Position numbers and translations under genes: made by a program
Assembly: GCA_016714535.1 (NCBI GenBank)
Contig: JADKDR010000009.1
Span: 155,145-219,144, forward strand
Direction: 5' to 3'
Source of the DNA: Bacteroidota bacterium
GTDB taxonomy: Bacteria; Bacteroidota; Bacteroidia; AKYH767-A; OLB10
DNA: 64,000 nt
Part shown: piece by piece, positions 18,400 through 28,809 of the stretch
How the letters are laid out: each line of letters begins with the position of its first letter
Numbering within the stretch: the first letter of the stretch is position 1
The notes under the pieces: generated by a model
Seen by the model: only the letters and a program-made list of their open reading frames with translations
Database searches by the model: none
Told to the model about the DNA's origin: nothing

Positions 18400-21300
18400 G
18401 GAAATTATTTATTCTTATTTTACAGTTTGCAATAACCTATTCTAGTTATGCTCAACTGCAACCCAATTGGAAAAATACCGGCCCCGTAAAATTTCCTACT
18501 AACAAAAGCGGGCAAATAAATGGAATTGGACGATGCTCACAATTAAAATTCCATCCGTTCGATTCGCTCAAGCGATACACTGCAAGCGCCTCAGGCGGCT
18601 TGTATTATAGTGCCGATGGAGGCAACAACTGGAATCAGATGAATACCGATGTGTTGCCCAAAACAGAATGTGCATCGCTTGCCATACACCCTACCAACGA
18701 TTCAATTATTTACTTAGGAACAGGAGATGCTAATTACTATGGTGGTGGCCTTGGCGTTTGGAAATCGATTGATCATGGCGCTACATGGATCAGCAGTAAT
18801 AGCGGAATGGGCAATGTGCTGGTAATTGAAATCCTGATAAACCCATCAAACCCTAATGTGCTGATTGCAGCAACCGATGCAGGTATTTACAAAAGTATTA
18901 ATGCTGGAGCTACGTGGACTAAGAAAAATTTTGCAACCGGTTTTAAAGACATGATGTTTAAGGCTGTGCCTTTAACTGACACCATATACGCTGTAAACAG
19001 TTCTCAATTTTATATTAGTCCTGATATGGGCGAAACTTGGAACCTTATAACCAATGGTGTTGTAATTCCGGGCGGTGGCAGCGGTGGTGGGTTCAGGCTA
19101 GGAGTATCGCCTGCAAATCCGCAAGCTGTTTATATAGGTATGATCAAAGATGAGGGAACCATATTACGCTCATTAAATGGAGGCACATCGTTTACAACGG
19201 TTTATCATAATCCATCGGTAAGTCTTACAGGCTATGATGAAAATGGCGGTGGGCAGGGTAATTATAATTTTGATATTACCGTAGATCCAAACAATGCAAA
19301 TGTTGTATACCTGGTATCGCACTGCGTTTGGCGCTCAGATAATGGAGGTATTGCCTGGACACGCTATACTGATTGGTGGGACGATTGTCACACCGACATG
19401 CATCACATTGTGCACAACCCCTTCAACACTGCAGAGCTTTACAATATTAATGATGGTGCCATATTTTTAAGTACAGATAGTGGCGATAATTGGGTAGACA
19501 AATCGGATGGAATAGCAGCAACCGAATGTTATCATGCTGCGCAAAGTCCAGTATCAGTTTATAATAGCATTGGTACACAAGATAATGGCGAATGCTATTT
19601 TGATGGAATTTGGAAAACTAATCGCGGGGGCGATTGGACCGTGCGTATGAGCTATGGATACTTATTTCCCAATCAGGTATATTATCATGATGGCGAAAGG
19701 CGTTTGGTAAACAGCAGCGATCAAAGCTGGAATATTCCATTTACTCCAGGCAATAGCGGCAACGATGTTGCACTTGGGTTTACGCCTGCAAATGTAAACA
19801 CGGGCTATTGCGGCAAAACCGATATATGGGTAAGTACCAATTTGAACAATACAAGTCCGGCCTGGACTAAGGTAACCACACTTAACAAAGCTGTAAAAGC
19901 AATACAGGTATCGGAAACTAATGAAAACGAAGTTTGGGCAGTGCTTGGCACCAACCAAATAGTGCGTGTGCTTAATGCAACTTCATTAACACCGCAGGTA
20001 AGCATAAAGTCGGTACCTGCAAGCACTACCAATTCGGATATTGCGATTGTAAAAAATCATCCAAACGAAGTTTTCGTTTCATGCGGATTCAAAATCTATT
20101 TCTCTTCTGACACCGGCAGCACATGGGTCGATATTACGCTTAACTTACCAGTATTAAATATTCGCAAAATTTTTCATGATAATTATAGCAGCAATCATGC
20201 CCTCTATGTTTGCAATAACCTGGGTGTATATTTCAAAAATGATACAATGACCTCGTGGGCTAGTTACGCCAACGGATTACCAACGGTAGCCTCTTACGCT
20301 GACTTTATGATGATGAATGATGGAACTCCCAACAGTAAAATAATGGCATCCTATTATGGACGAGGCGTTTGGGAATCGCAAATGTATAAACCTAACGCAC
20401 TACCTGCAGCTGCTTTTGGCGCTACAAAAAAAATTATTTGTGTAAATGAAAATGTGCAATTCATCGACTCTTCCACTACCAATGTGAGCAGCTACCTTTG
20501 GACATTTACTGGCGGTAATCCCGTCAACTCAACCTTACAAAATCCAATTGTAACCTATGCTGCTTATGGAAAATATGATGTATCATTAGTAGTTACTAAT
20601 GCTTTTGGAACCGACACCATGCTAAAAACACAATATATAAAGGCGCTAAGCAATGGTATGCTTCCTTTTAGCGAAGCTTTCGAAGTTGTTTTTCCTCCGG
20701 TAGATTGGCAATCGACAGATGTAAATGCAAATAATGGTAAGTGGAATAAAAAATCGGGAAGCAGTGCTTATGGTATAGGACAAGCTTGTGCTTTCTTCAA
20801 CAATTTTGTTTATAAAGAAAATGGCAATTACGATAGACTAATAACACAACCGGTTGACTTAAATTCAGCGCAACTAGGTGTATTGAAATTTGATGTGGCG
20901 TATGCTGCAAATACCAATGCAGCAAAAAGTGACACCCTTGCTGTATACGCTTCTATCGATTGTGGAAGTACCTATACCCTACTCTATGAAAAAGGCTCGA
21001 CCACTCTGGCAACTGCTCCACCTAACGGAGCTGTCACCTTTATTCCAACACCTGCGCAGTGGCGCACTGATAGCATTGATGTGTCGGCATATATTGGGCA
21101 ACAAGTACTATTTGCTTTTGAAAACAGAGGATATAATGGTCAAGCCATTTACTTAGATAATGTAAACGTAAATGTTTTTACTGCCATAGAGCAAAGTGAA
21201 AAAGGAGAATTAACTATTTTCCCAAATCCAAGCAGCGGCAATATGCTTATTGACTTAGGTAGGAGTAACCGCTTTGTTGACTATAAAATTTATTCAGCCG

Positions 21301-21446
21301 AAGGAAAACTGATAAGACAAAGTACAATAGCTAACAACGTAAGTGAAGTGCGAATAAGCGAATCAAGTTTGTCACCGGGACTATATACGTTACAACTTTC
21401 AGGAAATAATGTTCTTAGAAATTTTACATTTGAAATTATTAAATAA
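18396..21446 (+). CDS. T9SS-exported VPS10/BNR beta-propeller protein with PKD domain
   Basis: 1016 residues. Signal peptide 1-19. Residues about 25-665 contain many BNR/Asp-box repeats (SADGGNNWNQM, SINAGATWTKK, SPDMGETWNL, SDTGSTWVD), giving a sortilin-like beta-propeller. A PKD domain lies at about 675-755 (FIDSSTTNVSSYLWTFTGG). A jelly-roll-like region follows at about 765-935. The T9SS type A sorting domain closes the protein (LTIFPNPSSGNM to SPGLYTLQLSGN). It is probably a cell-surface or secreted adhesin or glycan-acting protein; no catalytic sialidase motif is evident. It overlaps the small secreted protein gene by 4 bases. Confidence 0.9.
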   Translation: MRKLFILILQFAITYSSYAQLQPNWKNTGPVKFPTNKSGQINGIGRCSQLKFHPFDSLKRYTASASGGLYYSADGGNNWNQMNTDVLPKTECASLAIHPTNDSIIYLGTGDANYYGGGLGVWKSIDHGATWISSNSGMGNVLVIEILINPSNPNVLIAATDAGIYKSINAGATWTKKNFATGFKDMMFKAVPLTDTIYAVNSSQFYISPDMGETWNLITNGVVIPGGGSGGGFRLGVSPANPQAVYIGMIKDEGTILRSLNGGTSFTTVYHNPSVSLTGYDENGGGQGNYNFDITVDPNNANVVYLVSHCVWRSDNGGIAWTRYTDWWDDCHTDMHHIVHNPFNTAELYNINDGAIFLSTDSGDNWVDKSDGIAATECYHAAQSPVSVYNSIGTQDNGECYFDGIWKTNRGGDWTVRMSYGYLFPNQVYYHDGERRLVNSSDQSWNIPFTPGNSGNDVALGFTPANVNTGYCGKTDIWVSTNLNNTSPAWTKVTTLNKAVKAIQVSETNENEVWAVLGTNQIVRVLNATSLTPQVSIKSVPASTTNSDIAIVKNHPNEVFVSCGFKIYFSSDTGSTWVDITLNLPVLNIRKIFHDNYSSNHALYVCNNLGVYFKNDTMTSWASYANGLPTVASYADFMMMNDGTPNSKIMASYYGRGVWESQMYKPNALPAAAFGATKKIICVNENVQFIDSSTTNVSSYLWTFTGGNPVNSTLQNPIVTYAAYGKYDVSLVVTNAFGTDTMLKTQYIKALSNGMLPFSEAFEVVFPPVDWQSTDVNANNGKWNKKSGSSAYGIGQACAFFNNFVYKENGNYDRLITQPVDLNSAQLGVLKFDVAYAANTNAAKSDTLAVYASIDCGSTYTLLYEKGSTTLATAPPNGAVTFIPTPAQWRTDSIDVSAYIGQQVLFAFENRGYNGQAIYLDNVNVNVFTAIEQSEKGELTIFPNPSSGNMLIDLGRSNRFVDYKIYSAEGKLIRQSTIANNVSEVRISESSLSPGLYTLQLSGNNVLRNFTFEIIK

Positions 21447-21452
21447 ATAAAA

Positions 21453-22610
21453 ATGCCACAGTATCATAAATTAGGAAACATACCTCCCAAGCGTCACACC
21501 CAATTCAGAAAACCCGATGGTGGATTGTATGCTGAAGAATTATTCAGTACACATGGGTTTAGCAATGTCTATTCACTTATTTACCATTGCCATCCTCCTA
21601 CTCTTGTAAAATCAATTGCCGAACCGATGGATGTAACGCCAAAGGTAGCCTATATGCGCAGCCTGAAACATCAGAGTTTTCTGGGTTTTGATGTACCTGC
21701 AAAGGACGACTATTTGGATGCACGCACCCCCTTGCTATTGAATAACGACCTCACCATTTCGTTGGCTGCACCGCGCCTATCCATGACCGACTATTTTTAT
21801 AAAAATGGTGATAGTGATGAAATGATTTTTGTTCATAAAGGAACTGGCGAGTTAAATACATTGTATGGAACGCTCACTTTTGGATATGGAGATTATATCA
21901 TTATTCCACGCGGAACTATATATCAGATAAAGTTTAATACAACAGAAAACAGGTTATTGATAGTAGATTCACATTCGCCCATAGAAACGCCCCGGAGGTA
22001 TCGCAATGAATATGGTCAGTATGAAGAACATGCTCCTTATTGCGAGCGTGATATACGCAAACCTGAAAATCTGAAGACCTTTGACGAGCAAGGTGACTTT
22101 TTAATCAAGATTAAAAAGGAAAATCAGATGTATCCCTATATTTATGCTACACATCCATTTGATGCCATTGGCTGGGATGGAAATCATTATCCATGGGCAT
22201 TTAGCATACATGATTTTGAACCAATTACAGGAAGAGTGCATATGCCACCCCCTATTCATCAAACATTCGAAGCACATAATTATGTAATATGTTCTTTTGT
22301 TCCAAGGCTTTATGATTATCATCCATTATCAATACCCGTTCCTTATAACCATAGCAATATTGACAGTGACGAAGTATTGTATTATGTTGATGGAGATTTT
22401 ATGAGCCGCAAACACGTAGAGAAAGGACAGATAACGTTGCATCCCGGAGGTATTCCTCATGGCCCGCATCCGGGCACAGTAGAAAAAAGTTTAGGACAAA
22501 AAGAAACAAAGGAACTAGCCGTAATGATAGATACCTTTAAGCCACTGTGGGTTACAGAAGATGCATTGAAAATATACGATGATAGCTATCACCAATCGTG
22601 GTTAAGCTAA
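21453..22610 (+). CDS. hmgA: Homogentisate 1,2-dioxygenase
   Basis: 385 residues, cupin fold, typical of the shorter Bacteroidota form. It starts PQYHKLGNIPPKRHTQFRKP. Iron-binding residues appear to be the His and Glu in NHSNIDSDEVLYYVDGD and the His in LHPGGIPHGPHPG, matching the His-Glu-His set of the family. It should open the ring of homogentisate to maleylacetoacetate in tyrosine and phenylalanine breakdown. The rest of that pathway is not in the window. It begins 6 bases after the T9SS gene, but a functional link to it is unlikely. Confidence 0.93.
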   Translation: MPQYHKLGNIPPKRHTQFRKPDGGLYAEELFSTHGFSNVYSLIYHCHPPTLVKSIAEPMDVTPKVAYMRSLKHQSFLGFDVPAKDDYLDARTPLLLNNDLTISLAAPRLSMTDYFYKNGDSDEMIFVHKGTGELNTLYGTLTFGYGDYIIIPRGTIYQIKFNTTENRLLIVDSHSPIETPRRYRNEYGQYEEHAPYCERDIRKPENLKTFDEQGDFLIKIKKENQMYPYIYATHPFDAIGWDGNHYPWAFSIHDFEPITGRVHMPPPIHQTFEAHNYVICSFVPRLYDYHPLSIPVPYNHSNIDSDEVLYYVDGDFMSRKHVEKGQITLHPGGIPHGPHPGTVEKSLGQKETKELAVMIDTFKPLWVTEDALKIYDDSYHQSWLS

Positions 22611-22621
22611 TATTGATTGAA

Positions 22622-23390
22622 TTAATTTTTATCCACAAACTGAAAAAATGTGTCGCTGCGTAAGCCTATCCGCAGCGTTTCAAGTGCAATAATCTCATTG
22701 GGGGCAATGTTTCCTAAGTTAACATCGGCACCAAACAATTTTACAAAATAAGCTTGTTGTGCTTTTTGAGGTGCTTCCCAAATTATGTTCTCTTCTTTAA
22801 CCTTATTCACTATTTTATTAATCAGCACCACATGCGCTTTTCCGTTGGGTCTGTAAATTCCTACATTACCACTTTCGCGTGCTTCGGCAATCACCTTCCA
22901 CGAGCCGGCTTCCATCTCGGTTAGCATCATCTTAATCCATAAGTTGGGATGAATCAATATGCCTTCTTCTTTGCTTCCTACTTCCGATACCACAGTATAA
23001 TTCTTAGCAAGTCGGCTAATATATTCGCATTTCAAATCATGATTGAGGGTTATGCTGCCATCGCTAACTTCGGCATGTGTAATCTTGTACTTGTCAAGCA
23101 AACGCATGTAATCATCAAACTTACCACGATACACAAAGGCCTCAAACATGGTACCTCCAAAATAAACAGGAATTTTGTTTTGCCGGTATACGTCAAGTTT
23201 TTTCTCAAGGTTTGGTGTAACCAATGCACTACCAAAACCCAACTTTAAAATATCGATATAAGGACTACCAGCCTCTGCAAGATTAGCGGCTTCAGTAGCA
23301 CTAAGGCCCTTATCCATAACCATGGTTATGCCCTTGTTTCGGGGGCTTAGCCGACCTTTGAGGTACGGCAGAAAGGCTAAAATTATACAT
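22622..23390 (-). CDS. Phosphosulfolactate synthase, ComA-like (one frameshift)
   Basis: About 256 residues after correction. The core (GITMVMDKGLS, SPYIDILKLGFGSALVTP, PVYFGGTMFEAF, THAEVSDGSI, VVSEVGSKE) matches the phosphosulfolactate synthase family, which adds sulfite to phosphoenolpyruvate. The natural start is the ATG at 23390 (MYNFSLSAVPQRSAKPPKQG). It connects to the core only if one C of the run 23331-23333 is dropped. The family is known from archaeal coenzyme M synthesis; Bacteroidota carry it without coenzyme M, so the bacterial product is unclear, with sulfonate lipids one possibility. It is convergent with hmgA. Confidence 0.82.
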
Positions 23391-23425
23391 AGATTGTAAA
23401 CAGAGTTTTCACTACAAATGAACTA

Positions 23426-24844
23426 CTATTTTCTGTACTGTTCAATAATTGTCATTATATTTTTATCAGACTTTATTCCCGGAATTATTTCGAACAATTG
23501 CGTATGCGTTTCGAAATCATTTGAGAGCGCAAATTCAAGCATTTGATATGACTCTTTTAGATATCCATTTTCGTACAGCATTCCACAGCATTGATATTGA
23601 AAGTCTGCATTGTCAGGAAAATACTTGATACCCTCCGAAATGACTTCCAAAGCACGTTCTGGCTCATTATTTTCGTATAGCAAAATGCTATACTCTAACC
23701 ATATAATTTCATGTGCCGGATCAAGGCCAATAACATTTTCGTAGCACTCGCAAGCCTCTTTGTAATGATTTAAATTCGATTGACAATCGCCAAGTGCAAA
23801 CCAAAATTCGGCATTGTCAGGTTCTAGCTCTACTGCTTTTTTATAATAGTGCGAAGCTTCGAACCACTTAAAATTAAGAGATAACACCATGCCCATACTA
23901 TACCATGCGGCAGGAAAATTTTGATTCAGCTTAATACAACGCTGATAATTCATTTTTGCCGCATTATGATCTCCCATCCATTCAAAGCATTCACCAATGT
24001 GATACCAATATATAGGATTATCAGGGTTAATATTTGCAGCTCTTTCATAGTACAACAGTGCATCTTTATATTGATCAAGTGCAAAGTAGCAATCTGCTGT
24101 TTCTCCTAATGCTGCAATATTATTCTCTTCAACAGCTATGGGATAACTATATGCATCAATTGCAGCGGTATAGTCTTCAAGTTCTTTATAAATCAGGCCT
24201 TTTGCAATCCAAGCGTCCAGATTATAAGGATCTTCGTCAAGTATTTTTTCGAAAAACAAAATACCTTCATCAAGTTTAAGAGTTGCTGCAAGCCAAATTA
24301 CAAATTGTTGCGAAAGAAAATAGTCGTTGGTGCCACTGCTAATATATAATTTCATATACCTAACTGCCTGTTCGCAGTCTCCGGTATCGGCACTTGCAAA
24401 AGCAAGGTCATGATATATAGGGGCTTTTTCTTCGGCATTAATAAGTGCTTTCTTAAAAGACTCAATGGCTCCCAATGGGTTTTCGCGGTTAAGAAAAATG
24501 TGTGCCTTTAGTAAATGTAATTCGTGCTCATCTGGCCAGAGTGCTTCAAAATTATTTATGATATCCATGGCTTGTGCTTCTTTGCCCAATTTAAATAAGG
24601 CAGCTGCACGTTTCAACTCAAAGGTATGAGCACCCGGATGCATCTCTTGTGCATAAAGACATACCTCCAACGCTTTCGCATAATCTAGTTCGTGAAAGTA
24701 ATAGTCGTAAATTTCAAGAAGTTCCTCGGTATCAAAAAAGTAGGATTCCTTCTTATCGAGCATCTCCTTGTATCTCTTCACACATGCTCCCTGCTCATTG
24801 TCGTGCTGGTTATCATCCTCCGGCTGGCTTTTGTTCCAATTCAT
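23426..24844 (-). CDS. Tetratricopeptide-repeat protein
   Basis: 472 residues made almost entirely of TPR helices, about ten or more units from residue 45 to 455. Examples are AWIAKGLIYKELEDYTAAID, YWYHIGECFEWMGDHNAA, AWYSMGMVLSLNFKWFEA and FWFALGDCQSNLNHYKEA, each with the W/A-x-x-G and A-x-x-x-Y pattern. There is no signal peptide, so it is probably cytoplasmic and acts as a protein-protein scaffold. Close relatives are widespread in Bacteroidota with no assigned role. A TAGGTTTG element on the minus strand (24911-24904) may be its promoter. Confidence 0.88.
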   Translation of the reverse strand: MNWNKSQPEDDNQHDNEQGACVKRYKEMLDKKESYFFDTEELLEIYDYYFHELDYAKALEVCLYAQEMHPGAHTFELKRAAALFKLGKEAQAMDIINNFEALWPDEHELHLLKAHIFLNRENPLGAIESFKKALINAEEKAPIYHDLAFASADTGDCEQAVRYMKLYISSGTNDYFLSQQFVIWLAATLKLDEGILFFEKILDEDPYNLDAWIAKGLIYKELEDYTAAIDAYSYPIAVEENNIAALGETADCYFALDQYKDALLYYERAANINPDNPIYWYHIGECFEWMGDHNAAKMNYQRCIKLNQNFPAAWYSMGMVLSLNFKWFEASHYYKKAVELEPDNAEFWFALGDCQSNLNHYKEACECYENVIGLDPAHEIIWLEYSILLYENNEPERALEVISEGIKYFPDNADFQYQCCGMLYENGYLKESYQMLEFALSNDFETHTQLFEIIPGIKSDKNIMTIIEQYRK

Positions 24845-25003
24845 ACTCCTCTTTTTTAACTCAACAACTGCAACTAAATAGCAGCTATTGATATGTAACG
24901 ATACAAACCTAACTAGATTGTTTTTATCTTAATACTCTTTGGTCATAAAGATTTTAACAAATAGACTGTTCTCAACTTTACAGTTTTCAAAAATTACGCC
25001 ATC

Positions 25004-26152
25004 TTGCGCTATCAAATTATTTTGGCAGACATTAGTAAAAACTCGTATCCAATGAAAGGCACGGTGGTAAATGGTATGCGCTTAGGCTTGTTGATAGTAT
25101 GCATGCCACTGTGTTTAAAGGCGCAAGTAGTCACACCTGCCAATATTGCTGCACAACTGCATTATGGTTTTCTAATAGCTCACCGTCCCTCTATGGCGCA
25201 TATGCAAGAAGAGCACAGCAAAGGCCTTGAGCTTTCCTTTACTTTAAACACGAGTGGAAACAAGCCCTGGCAGCGTCTTTATGGTTTTCCGGAAATTGGA
25301 GTTAGTTACATTGTTTTATCAACAGGAAGTAAGGAACATTTGGGCAATGCACATGCCCTTTATCCTTTTATTAATTTTGGAATTATCAAAAACAAAAACT
25401 ATAAACTGTGCTGGCGTTTGGGTTATGGCTTCGGATATATTGAGAAAACTTTTTCGGAAAAGGACAATTATAAAAATAACGCCATTGGCTCGCACCTTAA
25501 CGCTGGCGTTAATGTAAGAATTAAACAGGATATAACACTTAGCCGCAATTGCTTTTTAACTACCGATGTTGGAATAAGTCATTGGAGCAATGGCAGTGTA
25601 AGAACTCCTAACCTGGGAATAAATATAGCCACAGCCAGTGTTGGATTTCGCTATCAGTTTGGTAAATTTGTTCTGGATACAATAACACGACCTTATTCGC
25701 AAAATAAAAAGGGAATAAGCATACTGATAGGCGGTTTTCCAAAAGAGGTGTATCCGGCAGGCAATCGTAGATTTTTTGCTGCAACCTTAAATACAAGTTA
25801 TGAATTTGGAAAAAAGCTAAAGCATAAATGGGCAGTGGGTGCTGATTATATGTACGACAATTCGTTGGCCTACCGACTTACAAATAGTCAACCTGAATTG
25901 GGTATGATGGAGGCCAACTCACGCATAGGTATACACGCTGCTTATATTCAGCGTTTTGATAAAATGGAAATTTGGCTGCAACAAGGTTATTATCTCTACA
26001 ATAAAATGGAAGAAGACAGCAAAAACTTATTTCAAATTTATGGCTTGCGTTATTACGTGTATCAAAAATGGTTTGCGGCAGTGAATCTAAAAACGCATTT
26101 CGCCAAAGCAGATTATATCGAATTAGGTATTGGTAAAAAAATAGAATGGTAA
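25004..26152 (+). CDS. PagL-like acyloxyacyl hydrolase (lipid A 3-O-deacylase family)
   Basis: 382 residues from the first ATG. The ATG at 25076 (MRLGLLIVCMPLCLKAQ) fits a signal peptide better. Residues about 45-230 form the acyloxyacyl-hydrolase barrel. DVGISHWSNGSVRTPNLGIN at about 188-207 contains the His-x-Ser pair of the PagL catalytic site. A second barrel-like half of about 150 residues follows, longer than classical PagL. It is probably an outer-membrane enzyme that trims acyl chains from lipid A or a related lipid. Confidence 0.78.
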   Translation: MRYQIILADISKNSYPMKGTVVNGMRLGLLIVCMPLCLKAQVVTPANIAAQLHYGFLIAHRPSMAHMQEEHSKGLELSFTLNTSGNKPWQRLYGFPEIGVSYIVLSTGSKEHLGNAHALYPFINFGIIKNKNYKLCWRLGYGFGYIEKTFSEKDNYKNNAIGSHLNAGVNVRIKQDITLSRNCFLTTDVGISHWSNGSVRTPNLGINIATASVGFRYQFGKFVLDTITRPYSQNKKGISILIGGFPKEVYPAGNRRFFAATLNTSYEFGKKLKHKWAVGADYMYDNSLAYRLTNSQPELGMMEANSRIGIHAAYIQRFDKMEIWLQQGYYLYNKMEEDSKNLFQIYGLRYYVYQKWFAAVNLKTHFAKADYIELGIGKKIEW

Positions 26153-26155
26153 AGA

Positions 26156-27028
26156 TTAACGTGCTTGCTCCTTAGGTTTTCTGCTAATAATATAAACGCC
26201 ACCTAAAATTAAAGCTAGGCTAATAAGTTGTGCCATGTTTACAATTTCGCCATACCAAATACCCAGGACTACCGAAACAAAAGGCATGAGGTAGGTGACC
26301 GAAGCAGCAAATAATGCTGAAGATTTTTTCACAAGTGAATTAAATAAAACGGTGGCTACACTTGAGCCCACCATGCCCAGAGCAGCGACAGCAAGCAAGG
26401 AGCGCAAACCGGTTCCTTCAAAAGAGATTTTATGTGCAACAGGATGAATTAAAAAATAAATCACATAAGGAATAGCAGCAAAGGAAAGAGCAAATCCGGC
26501 AGCATGCATAACGCTGAGGCCCCCAAAATGATTTCTGATAATATTTACACTTGCGCCATAACCTACACAAGCAAGTACTACATACCAGGCATACGGATCG
26601 GCAATAAACTTATCGCCCTTTGGTTGAAAGTAAATTAAAGCCAGAGCGCCTAACATACCAATAAGCACACCCAACCATTGATTGCTGCGTGTTTTATTTT
26701 TAAAAACAGCAAAGGCAATAAGTAAAGTAAATAAAGGGCTTAACGCATTAAGCATGCCTGCTGTAGTGCTATTGATACGCGATTCTGCCAACGTAAATAA
26801 TACCGCAGGAATACAATTGCCTACCATTCCTGAAGCTAACAGCCACTTCCACTTGCCTGCTGGAATTTTTGCAACAGATCTGAATATAAACGGGAGCAAT
26901 ACGGACGAAGCGAAAATCATACGCAAGCCTGCTACTTCAATAGGAGAAAAAGTTAGTAACCCTTCCTTAATCAATACAAATGAGCTTCCCCATATAACTG
27001 TAAGTATAGTCAACAATATCCACTTCAT
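26156..27028 (-). CDS. EamA/DMT-family transporter
   Basis: 290 residues with ten predicted membrane helices in two EamA repeats. The first begins WILLTILTVIWGSSFVLIKE, the second around residue 145. The motif GLRMIFASSVLLPF in the first repeat and SSVATVLFNSLVKKSSALFA in the second are typical of drug/metabolite exporters of the inner membrane. The substrate is unknown. It is convergent with the PagL-like gene (3-base gap) and 7 bases beyond the stop of the next minus-strand gene. Confidence 0.88.
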   Translation of the reverse strand: MKWILLTILTVIWGSSFVLIKEGLLTFSPIEVAGLRMIFASSVLLPFIFRSVAKIPAGKWKWLLASGMVGNCIPAVLFTLAESRINSTTAGMLNALSPLFTLLIAFAVFKNKTRSNQWLGVLIGMLGALALIYFQPKGDKFIADPYAWYVVLACVGYGASVNIIRNHFGGLSVMHAAGFALSFAAIPYVIYFLIHPVAHKISFEGTGLRSLLAVAALGMVGSSVATVLFNSLVKKSSALFAASVTYLMPFVSVVLGIWYGEIVNMAQLISLALILGGVYIISRKPKEQAR

Positions 27029-27035
27029 GGTTAGG

Positions 27036-27905
27036 TCAGGGTTTTAGTTGTTTTGCAAAAAAAGGTGTGTGCGCCAGTTGCCCAAGGTCATCATTTTTTA
27101 TATACCTATTAATTCTGCACGAATAAATAGCATATCGATTATGTGTAAACGAAGACTCTACCTGCATTTCGTGCATACTATTTCCTAACATTGGATAGGT
27201 TATACCATTAGCTGCATGGTTGCTTTTCGCTTCTGCAAAATAATCATGCCTTTTATTTTGATGTAAGTCGCGGTCAATAGTTGAGATAACCGAAGCGTTA
27301 TCAATTGTCACATTGCTCAATACCAATTCTTCGCCTAATATTAGTTGGTTCTTATTATTTGAATGCAAAGACAGTATGGCTTTGTTCTGTTTGGTATTAA
27401 TATGAACAAGGTCGATGGGGAAGGTAACTTGGTTGACTTTTACTCTGCGTGTAAGCAGATAAACAGGAACAGGTAAAAGATACAAGTTGTATAAGTGTAA
27501 GAGATCGTTTACAGTCATAGTTATGCGCTGATGCCTGCGCTTAATTGGATTCATGAATGCAAAAACAATCCGGGTTAATAGCTGCTGTAAAAAACTCTGA
27601 ACAAAATTTTCACTTTTTCGTATTGAATAAATTTTTACATCATTCAAAAAATGCTCCTCCGAATTGACAATGGTAAAAGTGGAAATTACTTTTTTATTAT
27701 AACACAAATTGAGCTGATCGAAACCGGAAGGCAAAGTTGCAGCTATGCCAATGCTTAAAGGAGTTAGCGTTAATGGAAAAACATCCTCTGCTTGTAAACG
27801 CTGATTACCGCACTCCCAGTAAAACAAACTATCAGGTTTGTATGCTGTTTGCACCAATCTGAACTTAGAAGGATAGGCATATATTATATTCTTAAGCAGG
27901 CTCAA
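27036..27905 (-). CDS. Hypothetical protein
   Basis: 289 residues. I do not recognise a family with confidence. The chain alternates beta strands and loops and has a basic patch near residue 120 (NPIKRRHQR). A central segment (PVPVYLLTRRVKVNQVTFPI to ILSLHSNNKNQLI) faintly resembles FMN-binding split-barrel (flavin reductase-like) proteins, but no clear flavin-binding motif is visible. No signal peptide or membrane helix is seen. It sits between the DUF4249 gene and the EamA transporter on the same strand with short gaps, so operon membership is possible. Confidence 0.55.
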   Translation of the reverse strand: MSLLKNIIYAYPSKFRLVQTAYKPDSLFYWECGNQRLQAEDVFPLTLTPLSIGIAATLPSGFDQLNLCYNKKVISTFTIVNSEEHFLNDVKIYSIRKSENFVQSFLQQLLTRIVFAFMNPIKRRHQRITMTVNDLLHLYNLYLLPVPVYLLTRRVKVNQVTFPIDLVHINTKQNKAILSLHSNNKNQLILGEELVLSNVTIDNASVISTIDRDLHQNKRHDYFAEAKSNHAANGITYPMLGNSMHEMQVESSFTHNRYAIYSCRINRYIKNDDLGQLAHTPFFAKQLKP

Positions 27906-27936
27906 TAAAACGAGGGTTCAGAATTTTTAGTTAGTA

Positions 27937-28802
27937 CTACTTTGCATAAATCGTATCGTAGCTGGCCCCATAACCGGTAAAAAACCCGAGGCCACCTTTC
28001 ACATTTGACTTAATAAATGCTACCGAAGAAAATGGATTGCCATTATTGCCAGATTGGGTTTCGGCACTGCGCCAAAAATTAAACGCATCAGCATCAATGG
28101 TACAAAACTTTACAATAATAGTATCGCCACGTTTATAAAATCCGCGTTCAATACCTGTGTCGGGCTCAACACTATTGGGCAATGTAGGACGCGAAAAGCC
28201 AAATTCGATACCGGTACCATTAATAAACTTGTCTTCGAAAACACTTCCAAATGGAGTTAAGAAAACATCATCCTTACTTGGCCTTTTGGCAAACCAACGA
28301 TAAGCATTGCCTGCAGTATCAGGGTCTCTCAGATAGCCATAGGCAAAGCCCAGACTATCTAAATTTCCATAAACTTTGAAATAAACGCTATCGAGCACTA
28401 CCGGCTTTGGCAAGGTTGCATAAGCCTCAACTTTTTCACCTTCTTTGGTTGTTACGGTAATGGTATACCTTCTTTCGGTTACTCCAACCATGTTTAATGC
28501 CATATATAAATAACCCAATTCAGGGGCAACAGCTTTCATGGTATCAGTGCTCACACCATCCGAAATTAATACGACTGCATCCTTGATAAGCAAGGCGGAC
28601 AGTGCAGCGCTATCAATGGGATCAAAATATCCTGCAGAGCGCGATAAATATGCATACGGAGGCAATCCAGGCTCTACATAAGCCTCTATAACTACCTGAG
28701 CCTTGCCGGCAGGTAAGTCAACGGTTATATCCTTTTCGCACGAAACGAAAATAAATAGCGAAGCTATCAAACGTATAGTGTATATGTTACTCTGGTTTTC
28801 AT
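27937..28802 (-). CDS. DUF4249 lipoprotein paired with TonB receptor (one frameshift)
   Basis: About 289 residues after correction. The true start is the ATG at 28802, 7 bases after the receptor stop. Adding one base to the T-run 28796-28799 gives MKNQSNIYTIRLIASLFIFV followed by a lipobox Cys (SCEK), a lipoprotein signal that the shorter frame lacks. The mature part is a DUF4249 domain (DITVDLPAGKAQVVIEAYVE, YFDPIDSAAL, RRYTITVTTKEGE). These surface lipoproteins are usually coded beside TonB-dependent receptors, as here, and probably help capture the same ligand. Confidence 0.82.
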
Positions 28803-28809
28803 ACTCCGA

